From contig NZ_CM001024.1 of assembly GCF_000160775.2 (NCBI RefSeq), positions 285,016 through 349,015 on the forward strand: 64,000 bases of DNA. Direction: 5' to 3'. A program made the position numbers and the translations under genes. The stretch comes from Aeromicrobium marinum DSM 15272 (GTDB taxonomy: Bacteria > Actinomycetota > Actinomycetes > Propionibacteriales > Nocardioidaceae). The notes below the pieces were generated by a model that saw only the letters and a program-made list of their open reading frames with translations, ran no database searches and was not told the DNA's origin. Numbering within the stretch: position 1 is the first letter of the stretch; every line of letters begins with the position of its first letter. This document shows, piece by piece, positions 25,969 to 34,072 of this stretch.

Positions 25969-26844
25969 ATGGAGCTGCACCGGTCCGACCGGGCGAGCAT
26001 CACCGCCCGCGCCACCCTGATGATGCGGGTGCTCGAGCTCGACCGGCCGCCCAGCCGCCGGATCGTGAGCGACGAGGTCGCCCCGTACTTCCTGCCGTCG
26101 GCGGCCCGCCGCGCCCTCGCGCCCGCGGTGTATCTCGCCCCGCCCCGGCACGCGCTCGAACGAACCCCCCTGATCGCCTTCACCACCTCGGTGCTGTGCC
26201 GGCACGCGTTCATCGACGCCCACCTCCTGGAGGCGCTGCCGGAGGTCGACCAGGTGGTGGTCCTCGGTGCCGGGTACGACAGCCGGGCGTACCGGTTCGC
26301 CCGCGAGATCGGTGGGCGACCGGTGTTCGAGGTCGACCTGGCCCCGTTGTCGCGTCGCAAGGCCGCCCTGGTCGAGGCGCGTCGCGACGTGTTCGGTGAC
26401 GCCGTGGTCCGCCGGGTCGAGATCGACTTCCGCACCCAGTCGCTGCGCGATCGGCTGGCCGAGTGCGGCTTCGTCGTCGGGGCCCGCACCTTCGTGGTGT
26501 GGGAGGGCGTCGTGCCGTACCTGACCCGGGAGGCGGTCGACGAGACCCTGGCCGACCTGGCCGCGGTATGCGGCCCGGGATCGACGGTCACGATCGACGT
26601 CTGGCACTCCCTGGAGGGCGGCGGCCTCTGGCCGCGGGTCCGTCGTGCCGCGGAGAGCTCGCTGCGGCTGATCGGCGAGCCGGTCGACCTGATGCTGCCG
26701 GCGGCGGAGATCCCGGGCCTGCTGACACCCCACGGATTCGCCCCGGTCGACCTCGTCGGGGCCGAGGAGATCGCGCGCCGCCACTCCACCGACGGTCGGC
26801 CGTGCGATCCCGGCATCCATCTCGTCGCTGCACGCTCGTCGTAG
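25969..26844 (+). CDS. SAM-dependent methyltransferase (TIGR00027/LCM type)
   Basis: A 291-residue class I methyltransferase resembling the leucine carboxyl methyltransferase-like family expanded in actinobacteria. VVVLGAGYDSRAYRF near residue 95 is the SAM motif; EVDLAPLSRRK and VVWEGVVPYLTREAV follow as in the family. The ATG at 25969 has GAGGAGG about 5-8 bp upstream. Substrate unknown. Confidence 0.85.
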   Translation: MELHRSDRASITARATLMMRVLELDRPPSRRIVSDEVAPYFLPSAARRALAPAVYLAPPRHALERTPLIAFTTSVLCRHAFIDAHLLEALPEVDQVVVLGAGYDSRAYRFAREIGGRPVFEVDLAPLSRRKAALVEARRDVFGDAVVRRVEIDFRTQSLRDRLAECGFVVGARTFVVWEGVVPYLTREAVDETLADLAAVCGPGSTVTIDVWHSLEGGGLWPRVRRAAESSLRLIGEPVDLMLPAAEIPGLLTPHGFAPVDLVGAEEIARRHSTDGRPCDPGIHLVAARSS

Positions 26845-26852
26845 TTTCTCGA

Positions 26853-26868
26853 CCGCGGACGACCGCGG
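26853..26868 (+). terminator. Short hairpin after the methyltransferase
   Basis: CCGCGG-ACGA-CCGCGG, a 6-bp stem with a tetraloop 9 bp after the stop and no T-tract. Confidence 0.35.
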
Positions 26869-26904
26869 CAGGGGTGTGCCGTCACGTGTCGCCGAGGCAT
26901 GGGC

Positions 26905-26910
26905 GATAAT
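26905..26910 (+). promoter_or_regulatory. -10 box of the DUF3117 gene
   Basis: GATAAT, about 50 bp before the start, is a near-consensus -10 in GC-rich DNA; no convincing -35. Confidence 0.4.
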
Positions 26911-26960
26911 GGAGGTCTGCCCGGCCACACGGCGGCCGGGTGCGGACGAGAGGGGATGTC

Positions 26961-27122
26961 ATGGCGGCCATGAAGCCTCGGACCGGCGACGGTCCGATGG
27001 AGGTCACCAAGGAAGGGCGCTGCATCGTCATGCGCGTCCCGTTGGAGGGCGGAGGACGACTCGTCGTCGAGCTCAACAACGAAGAGGCATCCACCCTGGG
27101 GGACGCACTCAAGGCCGTCTGA
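26961..27122 (+). CDS. DUF3117 family small protein
   Basis: A 53-residue protein found almost only in actinobacteria, with the conserved order MAAMKPRTGDGPMEVTKEGR, then a VPLEGGGRLVVELN strand pair and a LGDAL helix. Function unknown. GAGGGGA precedes the ATG. Its stop is TGATG: the ATG opens a five-codon frame (MSGPA) whose own TGATG leads into the next gene. Confidence 0.9.
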   Translation: MAAMKPRTGDGPMEVTKEGRCIVMRVPLEGGGRLVVELNNEEASTLGDALKAV

Positions 27123-27139
27123 TGTCCGGACCCGCCTGA
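27122..27139 (+). other. Five-codon coupling frame MSGPA
   Basis: TGATG occurs at 27120-27124 and again at 27137-27141; CTGATGT-CGGA is duplicated 17 bp apart. The frame between them, ATG to TGA, bridges the DUF3117 stop to the next start. Probably a coupling device or duplication scar, not a protein. Confidence 0.4.
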
Positions 27140-27483
27140 TGTTCGGACTGACCGTGCGCTGGTCCCTCGAGGCCGCGCCGGCCGGCACGCTCGACCGCCT
27201 GCGCGCCTACGTGCGCGACGAGTCCTTCGACCGGTTCGCGACGCTCGACGGCCTGCGGTTCAAGACCTGGCGTGCCCGTGACGGCGAGTGGTTCGAGGGC
27301 ACGTACGTGTTCTCCTCCGCCGAGGACCGTCAGCGGTTCCAGGTGGGGTTCGAGGCTGCTGCCGCGACCGCACCGGGATCGGTGATCGTCGGCAGCGCGC
27401 CCGTGCTGGTGGAGCCGTTCACCGTGGTCGCGGTCGCCGAGGGTCCCGCCGGCTTCATGGCGTCGAACAGCGCCGAGGGCTGA
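27139..27483 (+). CDS. Dimeric alpha-beta barrel (YdhR-like) protein
   Basis: A 114-residue protein with the layout of the antibiotic-biosynthesis-monooxygenase fold: a first strand, a helix, then TLDGLRFKTWRARDGEWFEGTYVFSSAEDRQ (strand-turn-strand-helix) as in YdhR-type putative monooxygenases, and a final strand VEPFTVVAVAEG. Activity not shown. It is probably cotranscribed with DUF3117. Confidence 0.6.
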   Translation: MFGLTVRWSLEAAPAGTLDRLRAYVRDESFDRFATLDGLRFKTWRARDGEWFEGTYVFSSAEDRQRFQVGFEAAAATAPGSVIVGSAPVLVEPFTVVAVAEGPAGFMASNSAEG

Positions 27484-27489
27484 GCCCTC
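27475..27489. terminator. Small hairpin at a convergent gene junction
   Basis: GAGGGC-TGA-GCCCTC forms a 6-bp stem around the stop codon of the forward gene and overlaps the stop of the reverse gene. Weak bidirectional terminator at best. Confidence 0.3.
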
Positions 27490-28117
27490 AGTCGACCAGC
27501 TGGGCGGCGAGCAGTCCGTCGCCCACCGGCAGCAGCAGGGGACGCAGGCGCTCGTCGGTGCTGACCCGCTCGAGCAGGTCGCGGATCGCGGTCGTCTCGG
27601 GGTCGCGGTGCGCGGGGTCGGCGACCCGGTCGTGCCACAGCGCGTTGTCGAACACGACCACGCCGCCGGGCCGCACGAGACGGAGGGCCTCGTCGAGGTA
27701 CTCGCCGTACTCGACCTTGTCGCCGTCGAGGAACACCAGGTCGTAGCCGGCATCGGTGAGCCGCGGCATGACCTCCAGGCCCGCGCCGGCGATCAGGCGG
27801 AAGCGCTGGGGTGCGATGCCGGCGGCCGTGAAGACCTCGCGGGCGTGACGCTGGTGCTCGGCCTCCAGGTCGACCGAGGTGAGGACGCCGTCGGCCGGCA
27901 TGGCCCGCAGCATCCACAGCCCCGAGACGCCGCTGCCCGATCCGATCTCGGCGACCGACCGGGCCTGCACGACGGACACGAGGAAACCGAGGGCGGCACC
28001 GGCGGCGGGACCGATCGGGACCACGCCGAGCTCGTCCGCCCGTCGGCGGGCGTCGGCGAGGTGGTCGTCCTCGGCCAGGTAGGTGTCGACATAGGCCTGA
28101 CTCGCGGGGCTGGTCAT
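27488..28117 (-). CDS. O-methyltransferase (SAM, family 3)
   Basis: A 209-residue catechol-O-methyltransferase-like enzyme. SVAEIGSGSGVSGLWML near residue 53 binds SAM; LVFLDGDKVEYGEYLDEALRL and VVFDNALW are the DxD-like metal motifs. GAAGGGA precedes the ATG at 28117, and TAGGCT at 28141-28146 is a -10 box. It is divergent from sigE as Rv1220c is from sigE in mycobacteria. Substrate unknown. Confidence 0.88.
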   Translation of the reverse strand: MTSPASQAYVDTYLAEDDHLADARRRADELGVVPIGPAAGAALGFLVSVVQARSVAEIGSGSGVSGLWMLRAMPADGVLTSVDLEAEHQRHAREVFTAAGIAPQRFRLIAGAGLEVMPRLTDAGYDLVFLDGDKVEYGEYLDEALRLVRPGGVVVFDNALWHDRVADPAHRDPETTAIRDLLERVSTDERLRPLLLPVGDGLLAAQLVD

Positions 28118-28215
28118 CTGCTCGTCCCTTCCACCGCTCCAGCCTAGTGCCGAGGGGACGTCCGGCCCGCGATGCCGCGCCTGGGACCGCCCCACGGATG
28201 TCGGAGGATCCCGTG

Positions 28216-28241
28216 GGAACCGTCAGCGATCTCTGGGCGTT
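28216..28241 (+). promoter_or_regulatory. ECF-type promoter of sigE
   Basis: GGAAC (28216-28220, extended to GGAACC) and CGTT (28238-28241) are separated by 16 bp after the C, matching the -35/-10 pattern of SigE/SigH-like ECF sigma factors. It lies 30 bp before the sigE start and implies that SigE transcribes its own gene. Confidence 0.65.
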
Positions 28242-28270
28242 CTCTCAGCAAGGACGTCCACGATGGGGAC

Positions 28271-28867
28271 ATGACCGACACCGGGGAGCTCAGCACCGAT
28301 GAGGCACGCGTGATCGCGGCAGCACCGTCGCTGGAGTGGGCCGACATCGTCACCGAGCACTCGGCGCGGGTCTACCGCCTCGCCTACCGGCTCACCGGCA
28401 ACCGCCAGGACGCCGAGGACCTCACCCAGGACGTGTTCGTGCGGGTGTTCCGCTCGCTCGACCGCTACGAGCCCGGCAACTTCCCGGGGTGGCTGCACCG
28501 GATCACGACGAACCTGTTCCTCGACCGCGCACGGCGGTCGACGCGCATCAGGATGGACGGGTTCAGCGAGGGTGCCGAGGAGCGGATCGAGAGCACCGAG
28601 GTCCGCCCCGAGCACGCCGTGCACGATGCGGGGTTCGACCCCGACATCGAGTCCGCGCTGCTGTCGCTGCCCGAGGAGTTCCGCGTGGCCGTGGTGCTGT
28701 GCGACGTCGAGGGGCTCAGCTACGAGGAGATCTCCTCGGTGCTGGGCATCAAGATCGGCACGGTGCGGTCGCGGATCCACCGTGGCCGGACCCAGCTGCG
28801 GGCGGCGTTGGCGCACCGCGCCCCCCGGGCCGGCCGCACCCGGTTCCTGGGAGCGGTCGGGGTCTGA
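28271..28867 (+). CDS. sigE: ECF RNA polymerase sigma factor SigE
   Basis: A 198-residue group IV sigma factor. Region 2 has [20 protein letters not shown] and [18 protein letters not shown]; region 4 has [18 protein letters not shown], then [20 protein letters not shown] for -35 binding. It matches the SigE envelope-stress regulators of mycobacteria in sequence and in gene order. The stop overlaps the anti-sigma start by 1 bp (TGATG). The ATG at 28271 is chosen for length and for its GGGGA site. Confidence 0.92.
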   Translation: MTDTGELSTDEARVIAAAPSLEWADIVTEHSARVYRLAYRLTGNRQDAEDLTQDVFVRVFRSLDRYEPGNFPGWLHRITTNLFLDRARRSTRIRMDGFSEGAEERIESTEVRPEHAVHDAGFDPDIESALLSLPEEFRVAVVLCDVEGLSYEEISSVLGIKIGTVRSRIHRGRTQLRAALAHRAPRAGRTRFLGAVGV

Positions 28868-29733
28868 TGCCGCACCTGGGTGTCGAGGTCGCAGCGTTCG
28901 TCGACGGGCAGCTCCCGCCCGCGGCGATGCAGGCTGCGCACCGGCACCTGGCGGAGTGCAGCCGCTGCCGCGACGACGTGGCCCAGCAGCAGCACCTCAA
29001 GCACCGGATGGGGTTCAGCGGCGATCCCGCCCTCCCGCCCGGTCTGGCGGCGGCGCTGACCCATCTGCCGGACCGTGAGGTGGCCGCGCCGCGGTCGTGG
29101 GTGCAGGAGAGTCGGGCCGTGCGTGCCGGGGTCGCCCTGGCCGGCGCCTCGGTCGCGGTCTTCCTGGCCGCCTTCGTGGTCGGTCAGCACGAGCAGCGCT
29201 CGGGCGACCCGGTGGTTCCCCGGTTCGACGAGTACGCGGCCAGGTTCGTCGCCGAGGCGGCTGCCGACCGGTCACCGGAGGCGGGCTCGCAGGTCGTGCA
29301 GGCCGGTGTCCGGCTGACGCCCCAGCGGCTCGACGAGCTGGATGCCGACGGGTGGCCGTGCGGACCGCAGCTGGCGGGCTCGCTGCACCGGGTCGAGGGT
29401 CACCGGGTCGTGGACGCGAACGCCGTCCGGCTGGCGTACCGGGGCGACGGGGTGCGGCTGCACCTCGTCGAGCAGCGGGGCTCGTTGGACCGCGCGTCGG
29501 TCGAGGGCTTCCGCGAGGCCGTCGTGGCCGGGTCGCGGGTGTGGGTCCGCGACGGCATCCCGACCGTCGTCACGTGGGACAGCGACGGCATCGTGTACAC
29601 GGTGGTCACCGACGCCTCGCCCGTCCGCATCGAGGCGGTCGTCGACGACCTGCCGAGCGACCCGGCGAGGGGAATCGCCGACCGGGTGGACGACGGGATC
29701 GACCGGATGACGGGATGGATCGCGGCGAGCTGA
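28867..29733 (+). CDS. Membrane zinc-finger anti-sigma factor (RseA-like)
   Basis: A 288-residue protein with an N-terminal anti-sigma domain carrying H27-x3-C31-x2-C34, a single membrane helix at about residues 83-105, and an extracytoplasmic C-terminal half of about 180 residues. It should hold SigE inactive and release it under envelope stress. It is longer than mycobacterial RseA and has a clear transmembrane segment, suggesting release by proteolysis at the membrane. It is coupled to sigE by the TGATG junction. Confidence 0.87.
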   Translation: MPHLGVEVAAFVDGQLPPAAMQAAHRHLAECSRCRDDVAQQQHLKHRMGFSGDPALPPGLAAALTHLPDREVAAPRSWVQESRAVRAGVALAGASVAVFLAAFVVGQHEQRSGDPVVPRFDEYAARFVAEAAADRSPEAGSQVVQAGVRLTPQRLDELDADGWPCGPQLAGSLHRVEGHRVVDANAVRLAYRGDGVRLHLVEQRGSLDRASVEGFREAVVAGSRVWVRDGIPTVVTWDSDGIVYTVVTDASPVRIEAVVDDLPSDPARGIADRVDDGIDRMTGWIAAS

Positions 29734-29802
29734 TCGGCGTCTTGTCGGTGGCCGGCCCTGCAACGGCGGCTTCCTACCGCAGGGTCGGAAACTCGTTCGT
29801 AA

Positions 29803-29818
29803 CGTGACGACGGTCACG
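29803..29818. promoter_or_regulatory. CRP-like palindrome before the 1262-residue protein gene
   Basis: CGTGAC-GACG-GTCACG, containing GTGA-N6-TCAC, lies 77 bp before the start codon; AACG and CGTT extend the symmetry imperfectly. Confidence 0.45.
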
Positions 29819-29894
29819 GCGTTAACGCAAGTGAGTACCCGTCCCCGGGGGAGGGCGGACTCGTGTCCCGACCCCGCCCGAAGGATCGCCACCC

Positions 29895-32800
29895 ATGCGT
29901 CGTGAACCCGCCCCGTCCCACCGTCGTGAGCGGTCACGCCGCCGGCCCGTCCTGAAGGTCGGCATCGTCGGCGCCCTGATGGTCGCGGTCCTGCCGGCGA
30001 TGTCCTCGCAGGCAGCGATCAACAACCTGTCCGCGGGTCAGACCGTGTCCGGACTGGTCCCGATCACCGAGGCCCGCGGTGGCCAGGAGAACTGCAACAT
30101 CGGCGACGAGTCCCGCTCGCGCATCGAGGTGCGGCGGCTGGCGGACAACGTGGTCGTCCACACCGCCAACCGTGACGGGTCGGGCGCCCTCAGCACCACG
30201 TGGGACAGCGTCGGCCAGCCGGTCGGCGCCTACCGGGTCCGTTCCTGGTACAACGACGCGCGCCGCAGCGGCTTCCTCAACCTCGGGTGCAGCCGCCAGG
30301 GCGAGGTCCTGGCCTCCGACATCTCGGTGAACCTGCAGAACCGGGCCGCCGTCTCCATCGACGTGCCGACCAGCGTCGTGACGGGTGAGGAACTCTCCTT
30401 CACCGTCCGCACCACGATCCAGGCCAACGGCGTGGCCGCCACGACGGCGGCTCCCGACCGCTCGGTGGTCGTGACGATCCCCGGCGTCGGTCAGCAGACC
30501 GTGCAGACCAACGGGTCGGGCGACGGGTCCGGCACGGTCGACCTGCCCGATCTCGCGGCCGGAGCCCTGACGGTCACCGCCACGACGGTCGACGACGCGA
30601 TCTACCTCTCCGGTGCAGGGGGCAGTGACACCACGACGCTGCAGCGCCGCTCCACCGAGACGGTCTACGACGGCGCGACCCGCGCCCAGCCCGGCGACAG
30701 CACGACCCTGCGCGGTCAGCTGGTCGACGCGACCCCCGGCAGCGACCGCGCGGGCGAGCCCGTCTCGGGCGAGCCGTTGACCCTCAGCCTCGGCGACGAC
30801 TCCGCCGACGTGACGACCTCGCTGACCGGTTCGGCCCAGCGCAACCTCGTCGTCTCCGGCCCGAGCCGGGCCGACATCGCGTCCGCGTCCTACGCCGGAG
30901 GTCCCGTCTACGGGCCCAGCTCGGACCGTCTGACGTTCTTCGTCGGTGACGCCGTCGCCGAGCCGGCCGCGGAGTCCCACAGCCTGGTGGGCGGACTGAC
31001 CCGTCTGCTCGGCTCGCTGCTGACGCCTCCGGCCACCCAGGTCGGCGACCAGCTCCTCGCGGGCACCGGCACCTTCCTGGACCAGCTCGTGACCGGCACG
31101 GTCAACCCGCTGCTGACGTTCCTCAACGGCACCCCGATCGAGGCCACGGACCTGCTCGACGTCGAGGTGCTCGGTGAGCAGATCGACCTGCTGCTGGCCA
31201 ACACGACCGGCAGCCTGAACCAGGTCGGCGACCAGGCCGACGACGCCGTCGACCGGTTGCTCACCGACCTCGCCGCCAACACCCCGTTCGGCGGCCTGAT
31301 CGACACGGCCCGCTTCCGCTGGCGCAGCGTCTACGAGCCCGCCGAGGGCGACGACGTGTCGGCCGAGTTCGACGCCACCATCGGCCTGCCGCAGCTGCTC
31401 GACGTGACCGGCGACGGCATCCCCGACGTGGTCGCCGCAGTGACGCTGGTGAACGGTGTCGTCGACGTGTCGACGAGCAACCTGGTCAACCCGATCGACG
31501 TCGAGGTGCTGGGTGGCAACGACGGCACCCTGGTGCCGCGGCTGGAGATCGCCCGGCTCGCCGGCGCCCCGGCCGACCTGCCGCTGAGCCTGCAGGCGCT
31601 GATCGACCTGCCGGACGCCTCCGAGGAGTACCGCTTCGGCTACGACACCCGGGCCGCGGACGCCCCCGAGGGCTTCCGCGCCGACATCGTGCTCGCCGGC
31701 GGGGGTGCCGGCCTCCAGGTCGCCTCGCGCGGTGAGGACGCCCTGACCGTGACCGGTGCCCTGGTGCCGGTCGGCGCCGACGGCGACCAGCCCGAGGCGG
31801 ATCCCGCCGACGAGGCAGCCGGTCTCGAGGACGAGCCGGCGATCCCGGCCGGACTCGCCCCGGAGGAGCTGCGGTTCGGCGTCTCGTTCGACCGCGCACC
31901 CGTCCAGGCCCGGATCGGTCTGGACCTCGCGAGCGGCCAGCTGGACGCGCAGAACATCGCCGCCACGTTGCAGACCGACGCCCCGACGACGGTCGGCCTG
32001 CAGCTGGTGGACGACAGCGGCGCCGACGAGGTGTTCCTCGCCGAGGGCACGCTCTCGCAGGTCGACGGCACCGTGTCCGTCGCGGTCTCCGGCACCGACG
32101 AGACCGGCCTGACGGCCGACATCTCCAGCGACACCCCGCTGGACCTGCTGAGCGTGCGGGCCCGCACGCTCGACGCCGGTGAGACCGTGAGCGACGTGGT
32201 GCTCGGCCTGACCGACGTGCCCACGCAGATCTCGTTCGCGCTCGACGCCGCCGGTGCCGGCAGCCTGACGGCCAGCGGCCCGATCGGGGTGTTCGAGGCC
32301 GGGTTCAGCTCCGGTGGTGAGCTGGCCCTGCTCGACGACCCGGCGTACCTGCGCCTGCTGAGCGAGCCGGACTACGAGTCCATCGCGGTCCGACTGCCCG
32401 GGTTCGAGGGCATGCAGGTCGATCTCGGCGAGTCCGTGGCCCTCAGCGTGGTCATCGCCCCGACCCCGCTGCGTGCGCTGGTCGAGCAGGACGACCTGAC
32501 GATCGACGCCCTCATCCAGGACGCCCCGCGGGAGCTGTCGCTCGCGCTCGGTGCCGACGGTGCGGTCGAGGTCGAGGGGTCGGCGCCGATCGACTCGGTG
32601 TCGATCGACGCCTCCTCGACCGCCGAGGACGGCATCCTGCTCGGTGCGCAGAACCTGTCGGTGCAGCTCACCGACGTGCCCAGCCGCCTGGGCGTCAGCG
32701 TCGCCGAGGACGGTGCCACCTTCGACACCGGCGGCCAGGCCATCGGTCTGGTCGAGCTGTCGGCCGACTCCGGAGACCCGCTGGTCCTGACCGGGGCCGA

Positions 32801-33683
32801 GGACGGCCTCGCGATCGACCAGTCCGGTGAGGGCGCCCGCCTGGCCGCCCGCATCCACGGTCTGCGGACGATCGAGGCCAGCCTCGGCGAGGTGCCGGAG
32901 CTGCTGCTGGACACCGTCGCGCAGAAGATCTTCGACGTGTCGATCGTCTCCGCCGACCCGGCGGACACGATCACCGCGACGATCGACCGGCTGCAGCCGA
33001 ACCTGCGGTTCGGTCTGCTGGACGACGGTTCCGGTGCGATGCGGTTGATCTACCGGGCCGACGCACCGACCAACAGCCTGTCGTTCTCGCTCTCGGGTCT
33101 CAGCGGCTCCATCGCCGGACCGCTGCCGACCGCGCTGGACGTGTGCATGGCCGACGACGAGGCGTGCCTGCCGTTCGTCGGCATCGACGACCCGGCGCTG
33201 GGCTCGATCCAGTTCGCGGCGAGCGAGTACACGACGCTGAACCTGGTGGACTCCACCGGCGGCCTCTCGGCCCAGAACCTGCGCCTGCGCCGGCTGGACC
33301 TGACCGGCTCGCTGGACACCGAGAACGGTGGTCCGGTCTACCTCAACACGACCGGCTACGCCGGTGCGTGTGCGGTGGTCGGCTGCGAGTACCCGATCCA
33401 GGGCGGTCGTGTGCTGGCCGACCTCGGGGAGGCGAGCCTGGAGTTCACACCGGGCAACGGCTTCTCGGCGGTCAATGCGATCACCAACCTGGAGCCGGAC
33501 ACGCTGTTCGGCCAGGTCATCGGTGTGAGCGGTGTCAGCGGCACCGGGATCGTCCGGTGTGTCGGAGCGACGGCCCTGCGGGTGACGGTCAACGTGCCGA
33601 TCCTGGGGGACATCACGCTCAACCTGCGCGACGCGATCTGCGACGTGCCGAACCGGACGCCGGGCACGCCGCCCCCGTTCTGA
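29895..33683 (+). CDS. Very large secreted protein with degenerate beta repeats
   Basis: A 1262-residue exported protein that I do not recognise. A very basic N-terminus (RRERSRRR) precedes a signal helix ending SSQA near residue 40. Ig-like modules occupy about 45-260, a helical stretch rich in Leu/Gly follows (350-460), then a long region in which a motif of the form [VA]P-x2-[hydrophobic]-x-[FLV]-x-L recurs near residues 691, 769, 873, 924 and 988. Cysteines cluster near the C-terminus. No sortase tail or lipobox. AAGGA precedes the ATG. It stands where mycobacteria have htrA. Confidence 0.7.
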   Translation: MRREPAPSHRRERSRRRPVLKVGIVGALMVAVLPAMSSQAAINNLSAGQTVSGLVPITEARGGQENCNIGDESRSRIEVRRLADNVVVHTANRDGSGALSTTWDSVGQPVGAYRVRSWYNDARRSGFLNLGCSRQGEVLASDISVNLQNRAAVSIDVPTSVVTGEELSFTVRTTIQANGVAATTAAPDRSVVVTIPGVGQQTVQTNGSGDGSGTVDLPDLAAGALTVTATTVDDAIYLSGAGGSDTTTLQRRSTETVYDGATRAQPGDSTTLRGQLVDATPGSDRAGEPVSGEPLTLSLGDDSADVTTSLTGSAQRNLVVSGPSRADIASASYAGGPVYGPSSDRLTFFVGDAVAEPAAESHSLVGGLTRLLGSLLTPPATQVGDQLLAGTGTFLDQLVTGTVNPLLTFLNGTPIEATDLLDVEVLGEQIDLLLANTTGSLNQVGDQADDAVDRLLTDLAANTPFGGLIDTARFRWRSVYEPAEGDDVSAEFDATIGLPQLLDVTGDGIPDVVAAVTLVNGVVDVSTSNLVNPIDVEVLGGNDGTLVPRLEIARLAGAPADLPLSLQALIDLPDASEEYRFGYDTRAADAPEGFRADIVLAGGGAGLQVASRGEDALTVTGALVPVGADGDQPEADPADEAAGLEDEPAIPAGLAPEELRFGVSFDRAPVQARIGLDLASGQLDAQNIAATLQTDAPTTVGLQLVDDSGADEVFLAEGTLSQVDGTVSVAVSGTDETGLTADISSDTPLDLLSVRARTLDAGETVSDVVLGLTDVPTQISFALDAAGAGSLTASGPIGVFEAGFSSGGELALLDDPAYLRLLSEPDYESIAVRLPGFEGMQVDLGESVALSVVIAPTPLRALVEQDDLTIDALIQDAPRELSLALGADGAVEVEGSAPIDSVSIDASSTAEDGILLGAQNLSVQLTDVPSRLGVSVAEDGATFDTGGQAIGLVELSADSGDPLVLTGAEDGLAIDQSGEGARLAARIHGLRTIEASLGEVPELLLDTVAQKIFDVSIVSADPADTITATIDRLQPNLRFGLLDDGSGAMRLIYRADAPTNSLSFSLSGLSGSIAGPLPTALDVCMADDEACLPFVGIDDPALGSIQFAASEYTTLNLVDSTGGLSAQNLRLRRLDLTGSLDTENGGPVYLNTTGYAGACAVVGCEYPIQGGRVLADLGEASLEFTPGNGFSAVNAITNLEPDTLFGQVIGVSGVSGTGIVRCVGATALRVTVNVPILGDITLNLRDAICDVPNRTPGTPPPF

Positions 33684-33695
33684 CCGAGCGGTCGT

Positions 33696-33741
33696 ACGAC
33701 GAAGCCGGCCCCCTCCTGCGGGAGGGGGCCGGCTTCGTCGT
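33696..33741. terminator. Strong bidirectional terminator
   Basis: A 21-bp perfect stem with the tetraloop TGCG (33717-33720) lies between the convergent large-protein and tatB genes. It should stop transcription from both sides. Confidence 0.9.
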
Positions 33742-33757
33742 GGTGCGGGGCCGTGCG

Positions 33758-34066
33758 TCAGGTGGCCTCGGCGTCGAACGGCGGAACCTCGCCGGGCCGC
33801 AGCAGACGCTCCTTGCGCGGCGGGGCGGCGTCGTCGAGCATCGCCTTGCGGACAAACTCGCGCGGGTTGAGGTCACGCAGGTCGAGGTCCTGCAGGTCCT
33901 GGCCGATCTCCCGGCCCAGGTCGTTCTTGGCGTTGTCGGCCATCTGCTTGACCGTCCGCAGGGTACGGCCGGCCTGCCGGGCGATGTCGGGCAGCTTGTC
34001 GGGGCCGAAGATCAGCAGCGCGACAATGGTGATGACGGCGATCTCCGCCCACCCCATCCCGAGCAT
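33758..34066 (-). CDS. tatB: Sec-independent translocase protein TatB
   Basis: A 102-residue single-span protein: MLGMGWAEIAVITIVALLIF, the FGPDKLP hinge, then an amphipathic helix (DIARQAGRTLRTVKQMADNAK) and a charged tail. This is the receptor subunit of the twin-arginine pathway with TatC. It lies 6 bp after mrp on the same strand and near sigE, as in mycobacteria where tatB is in the sigE cluster. Confidence 0.92.
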   Translation of the reverse strand: MLGMGWAEIAVITIVALLIFGPDKLPDIARQAGRTLRTVKQMADNAKNDLGREIGQDLQDLDLRDLNPREFVRKAMLDDAAPPRKERLLRPGEVPPFDAEAT

Positions 34067-34072
34067 CGGGAC

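Noticed and set aside
29934-32858. 974-codon antisense frame over the large secreted protein
   Set aside because: Composition is the low-complexity Arg/Val/Gly/Asp pattern of an antisense shadow; the plus-strand product has a signal peptide, a ribosome site and repeats.
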